Below, piece by piece: positions 12,321 through 23,947 of a stretch of 64,000 nucleotides of DNA (positions are counted from its first letter, which is position 1; every line of letters starts with the position of its first letter). The notes beneath the pieces are model-generated. The model did not search any database. It saw only the letters and a list, made by a program, of their open reading frames with translations, and was not told the origin of the DNA. The DNA is from Agapanthus africanus (Eukaryota; Streptophyta; Magnoliopsida; Asparagales; Amaryllidaceae). A program made the position numbers and the translations under genes. The stretch is taken from the NCBI GenBank assembly GCA_030015575.1, contig JASDDO010000024.1, positions 215,160,996 through 215,224,995 of the forward strand, written 5' to 3'.

Positions 12321-12438
12321 AGAGAATAATGGAGGAAAGATGTTCCTCCTATGGCATCGAAAAAATACAACCTTCATCGTTTTTCGATGATCGGCACCCA
12401 TCATCTTCATCGTTATTATCTAAGATGTGGATATATCA
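12321..12438 (+). mobile_element. Truncated second copy of the palindromic MITE
   Basis: This segment repeats the left arm of the MITE (AATAATGGAGGAAAG, CTCCTATGGCATCGAAAAAA, GATCGGCACCCA, TAAGATGTGGATAT) with a small deletion near its start. It also follows a TG/GA microsatellite and a TCTCACTGTATG block like the one before the first copy, suggesting tandem duplication. It stops abruptly where the organelle-like DNA begins. Confidence 0.75.
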
Positions 12439-15400
12439 TAGGAGCGAAGTGAACGATTGAGTCAAGTGAACAAAACAAACGATTGAGTTGAAGGAGTGAA
12501 GTGAGTGAAGGGTAAGACGAAAAACTTTAACAAGGGTTTTATCACAGAAAGGTTTCTTACTTGCTTTGCTTAGCTCGAACAAAGTCTTCTTTCACTGAGA
12601 TCGGGGGATTCCTCCGATTGACTGAAGAGTAACCCCTATATTCCAAAAGATGCTAAGGAAGACCAAAGAATGGACAGAGGCGAGGTTTCCAGCGGAAGGT
12701 TTGGGGACAATATGCCTGACAGAGGAACGCAGGTATGAGAGTCACTCGGCCTATCAGTATAGGGAATAAGATGTTGACACAAGGTTGCAAACTTCTTGGG
12801 TTCGGGAGTTGAGTGGAGTCTTGGATGTGATCACAGGGAAGGGGGTTCTTAGATAGACTAGCTCGACTAAACGAATGAGTCTTGGGGTTTCAACCAGAGA
12901 TTTTTGACGAATCCGAATCCGAAGATGAAGGTGTTGACACAAAGGCAGAAGAAAGAAGGGATCTATTAATAAGAGTTTCCCCGTCAATCGAACGAGATCA
13001 GCTCCAAGATCTGTTGCCAATTCCGATAGAAGGGAAGGGGTTTCAGGGCTTTACCCAATAGTTGTTGAATCAACTTTCTATTCCCGAATCATGGTTAAGG
13101 GTGTGGGATGGGAGTAACCCAGCTAAGTCTTCCAAAGCGTACTATAACTATGTCAGTTCCGGTTGAGTCTCTGTCTGGTCTTGGGTCTTGCAGCATAGGC
13201 TGGTATTGCAGCTGAGAGCGAGTAGGGGAGGGACTGACCCAAAGTCTAAGAAGGTAACCAGATCTACTAACTAAAAAAGAGATGTATGAAACTAAGGAAG
13301 AGTCTTATTCGAGAGATTCCACCTAAACAGAAATAGTTCAGGATGTGACCCCGTTATGGAAGGGTGTTGCAAACTGCTTACCCGTACGTAAGGTTGAGGA
13401 TGGAATCTGATCGATCAGAGAAGTTCCAGTGACATAAGTCAGGAAGTTACAGGGGCAAACTATTCAAAAGAAAGGTAAGACAAGCTTTCATTCTTTTCTT
13501 GAAGTTTAGGGTAGAATTCTAGTTGTCAAGTTCATCCTTACCCGTGTTTTTGGGCATAGAAAACATAAGTTTAATGTATTTTCACTCGTTCAACTGCAGG
13601 AAAGAAGAGTTGTTTACGTCCTTAAACCCTGTGTTTTTGGGCATCAAGCTTAGGTTAAGGAATAAGATTTTCAAGGCTCACAATACATGTTCTTTGAGCG
13701 TTTTCTTGCTGGGAGAGGAACGAAGAAGAATTGCCTGGTTGACTCGGGACATTTCCCTGCCTTCGTGAGTTAACTGCGGACTTCATCCCTGAGGTGAGTC
13801 CAAAAAGTTACCCGTCCTTTTCTCGTAAGCAAGAGATCGCCGAGGAGCAACCTGGGCCTTAGTGGAAGCGATTTCACTTCTATCCGTAAGGAGTCGACCG
13901 ATGAATGTGAAAGGGCAGGGCTATGTATGCTCCGTTGCTTTCTGATCTGAGTTGTGAAGACTGGTGAATGAGCAGCTAGGGTCAAAACCGGCTTGGCTCT
14001 TTCTAACGGAGTGCGTGAACGTTGATTTCCTTCTCTACCGAAAGGAAAGGAGGCCATAACCACATCTTATCCTGTCAAGTCTCCTTTCTTCGTTGAACGA
14101 TTCAAAGCACGAATGTACAAGACTACTTCTAAGCCATTCAGAAAAGGAGTTTTGTTTGGGCTATGGCTTGCGCTGGCACCGTACAGGGCTAATCGGAATA
14201 GATAGGGTCCAGTAGTTAATAACCTTTAACCGAGACCTGAACCGGGACGGTTTAGGGGGAATTAAAGGAGTAATCTGGGTGCTCAGATTTCGGACCGCTC
14301 ACTGAACTCCCTCGCCTCTTACAGTGGTGTGAGCTACTCGAGATGTTCCGGTTCATGATAGATAGACAGCATTGATAGATTCTCTAAGACTTTTCTATTT
14401 TCTAATAAAATAAGATGGTTGCCTTTCAAGTAAAGGCCCCAGAGAAAGCTGTGTAGCTAGGGTTTTCAACCAGCCGTCGAAATGCTTGTTTAGAATTGGT
14501 ATAGCTTGCAGCAATCCTCCAAACAAGTAAGAGTCTTACTACTGGATTTGCGTCTGGGCGAAGGAGGTGTTCGGGTTTCGGCATGAGGAATAGCAAATAA
14601 GTTTCCTATCATGTCCTATGGGCGGGTTTCGAGTTCGATCATTGAATGCAGACAGTTCCTAGACTACTCTATTTTTTATATGCACTGCCTTCACCATGAT
14701 GGAATCCCTCAGTATAGTATAGCAAATCCTTGCAGCTTTCATTTCTGGGCTAGGGGCTTGGTTTGCAACATGTCGAAGAAGAACTCCTTCGTGGGCGTTT
14801 CCGAAGCTCCGGGAGGCCCTTGGCCTAATAACCCGGTCAACACTTCGCATTCGAATAGGGGATTAATGACCAATAAAGGGTTAAGCACGGGAAAGATGAA
14901 ATTTAAAGAAGTGTACCAGTGTCAGCCAGAGGAGAAGGCTCAAAAATAGGCGACGGAGGTCAGAGGCAGTTCATAATCCTTATTCCAATGGCTGGCTTTC
15001 CTATTTCCTATTCTAACTCCTCCTTCCTTCTCTATATTGCCTATTCTCCTTCCTCACCCTTCTCTTCTATCTGGTTTGCTTTGTCATGGAATCCATGTTT
15101 TCAACTGAATGAGACTGTCTTTGGCTTTTTGGGGGGGTCAACTATGATCACCCGAGACTTTCATTGTCCCCGTCTTCTATGACTCACTGGCACTTCCTTT
15201 CAGGCTAGATCCCTACGACTCCACTTTGTTTGCATTTGCCTCATCTTTTCATTAACTTTTTTTCACGAGAAGCAGGATGAAAGCCATTCCAGTCTTAGCA
15301 AAAGCAACCTATCGTGCTTAGCCTTTCGCCGCCTTAGTTGAACCATTGAGCTTGCTTCTCTTTTTTTCTTGCTTTTCTAAGCGGAATCCTTCTTCTTCAT

Positions 15401-18400
15401 GCCGACGACTCTGATTGCTCAGTCAAATAGATTGGGTCGGGCACAAAACTCCTATCAATGAATGCTGCTTACTGACTCGTTCTCCCTCTCTTTCTGAAGC
15501 TATCCTTAAACAACGGCGATCTCTTCGTCCTCCTTCTTGACCTTACTTACGAGCTAAACCCAAGAGTCATTTTCCACTTGAATCTCTCAACAGTCCCCCA
15601 ATACCGCAATAGTTACTGTGCTTCGTGCCATCCGAGTTCAGCTTAGTCCATCCCCGCTGAGGTTGTTGCCATATACATGTCTTAGGCCGACTGCTCTATG
15701 GTGTCAGTCTTTTCGAAACTTCTCTCTACCCCTATCTCTTAAAAGCTTAGTCTTACCGACAAAATCTGAGCAATAACCCCGCCATCAATGCTTCCTATTC
15801 AGAGGGCGTTTGCGTGCTCGACTATAAAGGAGAGGTATAGGGTTGGATGTGTAAAAAAGGATCCTGTGATTACGGGAAAAAAGCTGTTCTCACTCGAGAA
15901 ATTTTACAAGCATGAACTGGACTTGAAAGAAAAGTGTTTTCTATGAGCCTCCCTTTAGAGGTAACCTTAGTGGGCTGGCTCTACTAACGGGATTCACTGA
16001 TGAGCTTATTGACGACTTGAACTTAACACTTTAACTACTTGACCTAGTGATCGAGTCATTCAATGCTTCATAGGCGAGACAGGTTAATAAAGATCTCCTT
16101 TTTGTTAGCTGGTTCTTCGAGCTCTCCTCTACTCTAGCGAAAAGACACTTTCTTAATCTTTAGAAATGACTTCAACGGAGGAGTCAATCTTGTAAATTAC
16201 TAATATTGGGTTGTAGCTAGTTGATACGTATTATCAAATGAAAGAATTTGACGCTATGGCAGAGTCTCGCAACTGTGATATTGCGGCATCAAGTAAGGCA
16301 GGGTACGGACTCCTTTACAGCTTCTGATTATGCGGATACGGGACGCTTCAAAGAGTATCCCCTCACGCCCGTATAGGATTGACTAGTTTAATCATATCGG
16401 TGTAAAGAATCTCTTTCTTGGTAAACTATGCTTCTTTAACGAATAGCGTAGCTATTGCTTTTTCACGAGAGAAGCGGTTCGGTTAAGAAAGAAAGCTAAG
16501 GAGCCCGGGCAGCTAGGCAGGAAATGAATCGGCAATCGAAGACAAATTAATTAAGACCAGACGGGTAGTGAACTTCTATCATCAAATCTCCGTTCGACAC
16601 TTTCTGTTTTTACTCCGCGTCTAGGCGACCGGTAGGTAGGGCTTAATGGGTTTTCAAGAGGTTCGGGTGCAATGATTCACAAGTTCCTGAGTTTCATTGT
16701 TTCTAGTGTTTTCCTTTGAGGACGACTTAAGACGAATGCTTTCTTTCTGAATCTCTTTCAACAAGTTTAGAAGTAGTATATGGCTTGCTCTACTTAGTTG
16801 CAGTTTCGAGTTAATCGGAGAACGACCGTACCTGCTAAAGCCATACGAGTGTAGCGAGGCGAGCGGTGAGTGAGGATGAATGCTTTCAAGCAATATGGCA
16901 AACTAGACAAAGTTCGATAGCCCTATGGATCTCGGTTGGCTGCGAAGAACCTCTTCCTTGTTGCGTAGAAGGATCTTTCACTTACACTCTCATGAGAAAC
17001 TAATAATCGGGGAAAGTCCGGGTGTAACTAAACCGGCTCTTCAGTCGATCTTTGAGGGTCACTCAAAGCTTGATAGAAGATAGATAGGAACAGAAGCAGC
17101 TTGTTGAGCTTCTTCTTCCTTTCCTATTCTTGAACCCTTTCATCCTGAAAGCGAGCACTACCCGAAAGAGGGACTAGTCGAGATCTTTTCTTTCTTATAT
17201 CTTTGTAAGGGTAGAGGCATGTAGATCTTCTTTCTCTTTGCCTTACTCCCAAGCCCAGGTCTATCTTGCGCATTTGTTTAGGTGGTTGATTCGTGCATGC
17301 GGATGATATCTCCTTTAGCTGAACCATATAATTTCATCCGTTCTCTGAGACCAAAGGTTTGAGATCCATGAGAGATATAGTGTAAGGGTGGGAGAACCCC
17401 TTGGGCCTCTTGTTTCCTAGCGAACTCTTGCTTGTCCGCCAATAGATAGAAGAACTCAGTGATCCATTGAGAAAAGAAGAACTTCTCTAGCAAAGAGAGA
17501 GGATAACCCCCAATCCCTTCTTTCTTCTCCGGCTAGAAGCGATTCGAAGAACCTTTTCATGATCTGTACTTTCCCTGAATGATATCGAGGGTGAGAGGGA
17601 GGAAAGATATAACCTGGGACTTCGACGCGTTGATTAGGGGATCCCCTTGGAACCAGATGCATAATCAGGGAGAGGATCCGAAGATATTATCATGTTGGCG
17701 TTCTGCATATCTTAATTAAGAGGGTCCTCCATTTGTGGACTCCCGGAAAGCGAATCTCATCAGAATCCATGAGTCTTTGAACAACAACTCTTAGAGTCCA
17801 ATACATGTCGGTCGTGTGACTGTGATGTCGATGGAACTCACAGTGGAGATTCTTGTCCACATTTTTTTTATGGTAAAGGTGTTTTCCCTACCAAGCAAGG
17901 GATGAGCGCCAACTAAGAAAACCGTTGCGCGGTAGGCGTCAGAAGTAGGGCATCCCTTTTATTGCTTCACGCGCATCCGTTTTCTTTCTTGCTGACAAAA
18001 GTCATAAACTAGATTTGGCTAAGAGAAGGATTGACATTTGCAACAAAGTTTCATTTCATATAGCAAGCAAGGGATTGGAGCGACTGAATATAGCAGGCGA
18101 TATTTTTTTTCATAACGCTTGGTGCATTCACTTATAAAATAAAAAGATAAGTCATTGTGCCCGAACCGAGGCATACCGGCCTACTCTAATGAAGGCGGCG
18201 AGAAAGGTGTCGACAGAAGATGATGATGATGGAAACTAGTCTACTGAAGCCTGTTGACCAACCTGAAACTCCATATGCTTAACCTGGGCAATTCGTCAAA
18301 GATCAGATGCCGAACCCGAGCACGGACATAGAAGAATTGGAGCCCATGGGAGGGTAGCTTAAAAGCAAAGCCAGTAGAAGAGAAAGCCGAGTGAACTATA

Positions 18401-19584
18401 CTAGAGGGGAAAAATTCTCTATATAAGAAAGAGGTGAGAGAGATAATGATATTTCTTTGTTTGCAGCAGTAGTTAAAAAAACCTTCCTGCTTTTTGAAAT
18501 AGCCAGCCTAAGCCCAATAGTCAGTGCGTAGGGTGCAGTTATTTATTTACTTTCCTTCTTTCAAGTTGTTCATAAAGGCAGGTGGTGTGGTTGAAGATGA
18601 AGAGAGGGCTGCTTCCCCATAACTAGAAGAGTGAGGCCAACAAAGAGCAAGGCCTGGTCTAGATAAGATAAGAAAAGAAAGAAGTTTCGAATTTTCAGTG
18701 GGTTTGCCCACTTTCTCTCCGTTCATAAAGGAAAGGGCTTTCAGGTTATTTGCCAATTCATTACAATAAGAAGGTAAAATCTCCTTACTAACGATCCGCG
18801 AACATTGACAAACCCGGAGGAGTCATCAGTACGGGAAAAAGAATGGGAAATTTGATAACAATTTCTTTTTCTTTGCCTTGCTTAGCGATACGAAGAATGT
18901 GCAAATCAAAGAAAACCTTGACTTGACTTTCTAAAAGAACTAGGCCTCTGCTAAGAATGATCACTAGTTTGAAACTAAGGAAGGCAGGGTGCTCACATTT
19001 AACGGAAGGAATCAATCCTTTTTCTAAAAGGAAAATCGAACGTAATAAAATCTTGACCTTATTCACAAATGAACATGCTTTGCCAGAATTTTAGTTAGAG
19101 TTGTTGGCCCGAGACACCCTCACTCTCGGGTCTTTGATCATAAACTAATCTTTCTCTCCCTCTTGAGACAATGATAATCACATCGTTGGCATCTTTTTAC
19201 TTTTCTATAAAAGAAATGGAGCAAAATCGACTCCGCCTATACAAATGAGTCTTCTTTCCCAGTCCCACCTTCTCTTGAAAATGAAAAAAAGCCTTCTTAT
19301 TCCTTTCCTATTATAGGATTTGTTGGATAGATACTGACAAAGCCTTTTCTTCTTCAACCATTGAGTGCATCCTTCTTCAAGAAAGAAAGGAAGAAAGACA
19401 TCCGCAGAAAAGAAGAATTCGCTACGTTTTCTCTTCTCACGGAGCCGTTACAATAGAAAAAATGGAGCAGAGGTGGTAGTTCGCCAAGCTTCTTCTTCCA
19501 GGTGAGCTTATTACATACCTCACAACTATTCTAGAACAAGGCGAAAAGCTCCAACGAGACAAACCCATTTTAAGAAAAGGAGGC
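12439..19584. other. Mitochondrial-like DNA island, segment 1 (NUMT)
   Basis: The text changes sharply here: GC rises, purine/pyrimidine-skewed words such as GAAAGAAG and CTTTCTT are frequent, and there are no LTR or TE ends. This is the style of plant mitochondrial intergenic DNA. I could not recognise a standard mitochondrial gene or rRNA in this segment; open frames of 60-110 codons (for example 12754-13020 minus, 14611-14949 plus, 18788-19066 minus) have no known domain. The continuation after the retrotransposon carries plastid-derived trnW and ycf2, which supports organelle origin. The right end GAGGC is duplicated at 51597. Confidence 0.6.
17790..17880 (-). pseudogene. Gag zinc-knuckle-like fragment inside the organelle-like DNA
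   Basis: The minus strand encodes CEFHRHHSHTTDMYWTLR followed by VQRLMDSDEIRF. Ty3/gypsy Gag proteins of the Tat type carry a CxxH...GH(T/S)TExCW-like finger followed by a short helix, and this piece fits that pattern except that the last Cys is Tyr and the Gly before His is Ser. Stops follow soon after. Plant mitochondrial genomes commonly contain such retrotransposon scraps. Short match, moderate to low confidence. Confidence 0.4.
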
Positions 19585-22500
19585 TGTAACGTTCTGAAAA
19601 ATCATTTAGGTGAAATTTCCGATAATCGGTAAAATAACTAGTGTTTTCCGTAAAAACCAAAATATAATTATTTTTCAACATAGACTTAAATATACCTATT
19701 CTAGCTATGTAATGGCTAGTATTGGTATTTATTTAGTCACTTATAAATTTGCTAGTTTACTAAAATATTTTCCCCAATTAATTATTTTTAATCTTATTAT
19801 AAGCTTTCACCAATACATTTAATTAGTGATAATTACAAATTAGAATGGGTTAATACAAGTTTTGTGCATCATGACAACTTTAAACCAAGTTTGTAACATA
19901 TTTTTTTTTTCTCTTTTGTTTGCAAGGTTATAGTCAATTCTAGGTTAAAAAGGAGTCAGAAATAAAATAAAATAAAAATAGAATTATGTTATATGTTGCA
20001 TTATAGAGCTAGGAGAGGTTTTTCTTGACTTGGGAAATTATACCAACACACACACACCCCATTCCCACCACTTGGCCGAAACCAGCAGCCCAAATCCCCC
20101 CAATTCCCCATTTCATTTTCCTCAAAAAGTCAAAAGAAAAAGAAATAAAAAGAAAAGAATAAACAAAGAAGCATGTGCTTATTATATTGAGGTATGGGGT
20201 ATATTTTCTTGACTTCACAAACACTAACTCACTCTCTCTCCCCTCTCCCTTGCCTTGGCCGAGCCCCTTGGCAGCAGCTCCCCCTTTCTCCATCTCATTT
20301 CATGCTAAAACCTCACTCAAAATTCCAATAAAATCCACACAAATTTCCATTAACTCCTAATTAAACTTTTAAACATTTTTCCATGGCCTAAACTAATTTG
20401 GATCTAGGAGCAAGATGACTTTTTGGGAGGATAATATTTCATGTTAGATCTTCAAAATTTGTGAGGTATAATCTTACTCTAATATTTACCTTATTAGTAT
20501 TTGTTGTAATCTAACTTAATTAGGTGTTTAAATATGGTCTTAATTTCAAGATTTAGTTTTCAAGAGAAGGTTTTGAATTAAAGTTAGGATTTGTATCAAT
20601 AAATCAAGTTAGTTGAGTGTAGATTAATATGTTAAGATATGAAAAATCTAAGCTAGTTGCTAGTTTGCTAATTGTTACTTTAGAATTGCCCAAATTGTTT
20701 AATTTTGCAAACTAGAATTTTAGGCTTAATGTAAAGAGGTGAGATTAAAATCTAGTAAAGGTTTGTGTAGCTTAATTAAGTTGTTAAGTGATTATTGTGG
20801 CCACTAGATTTGTTAAAACATCTAGATTTGAGCTAAAATGGAAATTGATGCTTACTAGGTTTTTGGAATAAATCGATTTTAAATTAAGTTTGAGGTTGTG
20901 ATGATATACACCATATTTCATATATATTTAGTGTGTCGTGAACGCGCGATTAGTACGATTGGGTTTTTGGTTTGGTAGTTGCCACGTATAGCGACTCTAG
21001 TTGTGGTTTGTGGCCTTATCGCGAGCGCGTTTTGTGCACAAGTGCATGCGCGTCTAATTAGTGCGTGTTGGTTATCTTGTTTCGTTGTGTCCGCGACCAT
21101 TTATATATTTATTCTCTTATTTACTTATGTACGTTCTAGGATCGAATGCAGAGGCGTCGGATGTGGCGCGGAAATGGCAGAGCTGAAATCGGATCAGATT
21201 AGCCGAGGCATCCAGGTGAGTAGATATATATCTACGGGGGAAGTCGGGTGGATAGCGTATAGCACCCCCGCAATTTCGTAGGATATGATGTGTTATGAAA
21301 TATATATACATATGTGTTATTGCGAGATATGAATACTTAGCAAGAAAAGCTTTAGGAGACCATGGGTTGGATTTAGTGTAATTGGGAGAAAGTGCCTTTA
21401 GTTAGTTTCTCAGTCGCGAAATCCTAGAGTAAATGTTGACACACACACACATACACACACGTGTTATGTTTGGGTGTATATGTTTATATGTATGTGTATA
21501 TATATGTGTGTGCGCGCTGGTATGTATGTGTGTGTGTGTGTGTATAGACACACACACACACACACACACACTGATGATGAACCCAGTATATGATACTTGG
21601 AGATGAGCCGATATGATCGGGCATCTGATATTATAGCGGATCGTTGGGCGATATGTTTTCATACACACGAGAATATATGTTTGATGATATTGGAATACAC
21701 TAGATTTTAAAATGGTACCCCTAATTTATGATATTATGAATAATGAGGTACATATGATATTTGACCCGTACCCCAATTTTGGGATGCCGTACGATGGATT
21801 TTACCGTACGAGGTATAGATATAATGATTTATCCTCTTGACTCGAGAATGTTGTACTATGTATTTTTACTGTATGTGACGCTATTAAGGCGGGATCGCCG
21901 ACTACTAGATATATCGACTCGAACATTAAGAGGATTTTTCTTTACCCTTTAGACTGGGCTCGAGTCATACTTATTTTCAAACTAACGAATTGTGAGTAGT
22001 TTTAAAGACAGGCCGAGAGATACTACGGATTTTTCAAAAGACGTATATTTTCTCAAAAACCCCGTAGCCCTGTTTTTCTAAAACCACGATTCGTGCTATT
22101 TCAAACACTAAAAACTGTTTGACTCGTATATGGAAATGTATATTCTTCAATGTTGCGATTACTACATCTTTTCATGTATATTCATATTGTTCTTATCGCA
22201 TTGCATGCTTATAAATGTGTTTTCTTTAGTTATTATGAACCCATGTTGTCAGGACACCAGCACCATTACCGGTGATGCGTATGTCCACGGATACTTGCCG
22301 GCTCACACACATCATCATCGGTAATTGCCATGTCACGTACACTTTAGAGAATATTATTTCATTGATATAACTTGCTAGCTGATAGTTCCAATATATGATT
22401 ACTATGTTAGTTTAGATATTGCATTCTTTACTTAGATACCCATGCATGTGTATATTTATGGTCATGCAATATTATGAGGCTTCACGCCGGTAATTCACTG

Positions 22501-23835
22501 TTTACATACTCAGAGATTTTTGGATATCGGATTTTCCATGAGATTTTTTGATTTGGAAAAAACCGCAAGGATTTTATAAACTCATTATCAATTCTAAAGA
22601 TAGAAATTTACGGTTTTCTCGTGATATGATGTATGTGTCGTCCACCATGAGTTTTCTCGGCTCTTGAGTGGTATCATACACCCGATTTGAGGAGGAGGAT
22701 GAACCGTCTGCGGGTGCATGGTGGACCCGATACGGTACCCCAGGGAGAGAGTGGTTTTGTGGGGATGATGATGAGCCTGGCAGGGGCAGACTACCAACCG
22801 GTGATGTCGGGCGCGTGCGGATATCCGGAGGATACCGACGTAGTTGAGAGATTTGATGTGATGGGCCGATCCGGACCGACGGAGCCCGAGATTTGAGTAT
22901 TATGTGTCGCTGTCAGATATGGATTTCGAGATGTTTTGAGTGCCGATGCTGGGCACTCGGGTTTTATCATGATTTGTGTGTCGTTGATGGACACACGTTG
23001 GATGGTGGATTAGTACATGTCACGCATCGATATATTATTACTCATGACATGAACACGAGTACTTTGATATCACATTTATGATATATTGTCACCCTCTTTG
23101 TAGTATTGTATAGTTTTATTGTATGACCTAGGAGAGAGTCATACATGCAATTTCTTCTTGGTGATATTTTCTACTCACGAGTTGGCAACTCACCCCCGTT
23201 GCGCCACAATTTCTTGTAGATTTGGCCGTACAGGTTTCGTTGCGGCTTGCTAGCACACTGATTCCTTCCGGGTGATTGCTTTGGTAGGTGGGTTCACTTA
23301 CATCGTGACCACCGTTGTACTTTTATTTATTTCAGTTGTATCTAGTAAACTCCATCAACCAGACTTGTATATTTGATAGACTTAGAAGACCAGTTGTAGT
23401 CGCACGCTTGTATTATTATGGGTCTTCTCTGGGTTTTTCTTGAGGATGTTGGTTTCCTTTCTGAGTTTTGATCCTTGCCTTTCGGTGTTGTATATTATAT
23501 TGCTTGCGTGGTTGTTTCCGCCAATTGGTGAAAAGCTAGCTCCCGCTTGGGGATGCCTTTATTCATTACTTATGTATATGCATGTTTGTACCCGTTTGGG
23601 GCCAGTATTTACAAAGGAGACTCTGCCGAAATTTTCGGGAAAATATGTTGTTGCTTTTAAAAAGATTTACTACGACTTTCAAAGTGATTTTATTTGTTAA
23701 CTTTGAAATGAGTATTCCTTCACTCCTTCTTTTAAATGGTTTAGATTTCTGGGCTTTTGGCTTATTGAATTAGGTGGGGTCTTATAAACTTCACATGATT
23801 CAAGTGCCAATCATGTGCCATTCCGGGTCGTGACA
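19585..23835 (+). repeat. Left LTR of element A
   Basis: It starts TGTAACGTTC and ends GGTCGTGACA. The first 1.34 kb matches 35941-37279 and the remainder matches 48593-51596, with scattered substitutions and small indels that I estimate by eye at several percent, so A is older than B. No coding frame exceeds about 100 codons. It contains several microsatellites, including an inverted (TG)n/(CA)n pair at 21527-21571. Confidence 0.92.
21527..21571. repeat. (TG)n followed by (CA)n, inverted microsatellite
   Basis: A run of TG from about 21527 to 21543 and a run of AC/CA from 21548 to 21571 are separated by ATAG, so the strand can fold into a long hairpin. In the right LTR the matching place (49187-49222) is a single TG run ending in ACGTATACAC. 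Confidence 0.8.
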
Positions 23836-23839
23836 AAGT

Positions 23840-23851
23840 TGGTATCAGAGT
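23840..23851 (+). other. Primer binding site of element A (initiator tRNA-Met)
   Basis: TGGTATCAGAGT begins four bases after the LTR. It matches the complement of the 3' end of plant initiator tRNA-Met in the first 11 positions, the usual primer of many plant LTR elements. Confidence 0.9.
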
Positions 23852-23901
23852 GCTAGGTTTAATCTTGGTTCGAGTCTAGGTTTGACTATGCGGAGTCTAA
23901 G

Positions 23902-23947
23902 GCGCGCGCGCGCGCACACACAAATATCTTTATATATATATATATAT
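23902..23947. repeat. Alternating (GC)n(AC)n and (TA)n tract in the leader
   Basis: About seven GC units run into four AC units, followed by a short spacer and a TA run. It sits some 50 bases after the primer site of element A. Alternating purine-pyrimidine DNA of this type can adopt Z form; no role is shown. Confidence 0.75.

Noticed and set aside
12439..19584. Many 60-110 codon frames as mitochondrial genes
   Set aside because: None shows a recognisable mitochondrial protein; open frames of this size are expected by chance in GC-moderate DNA.
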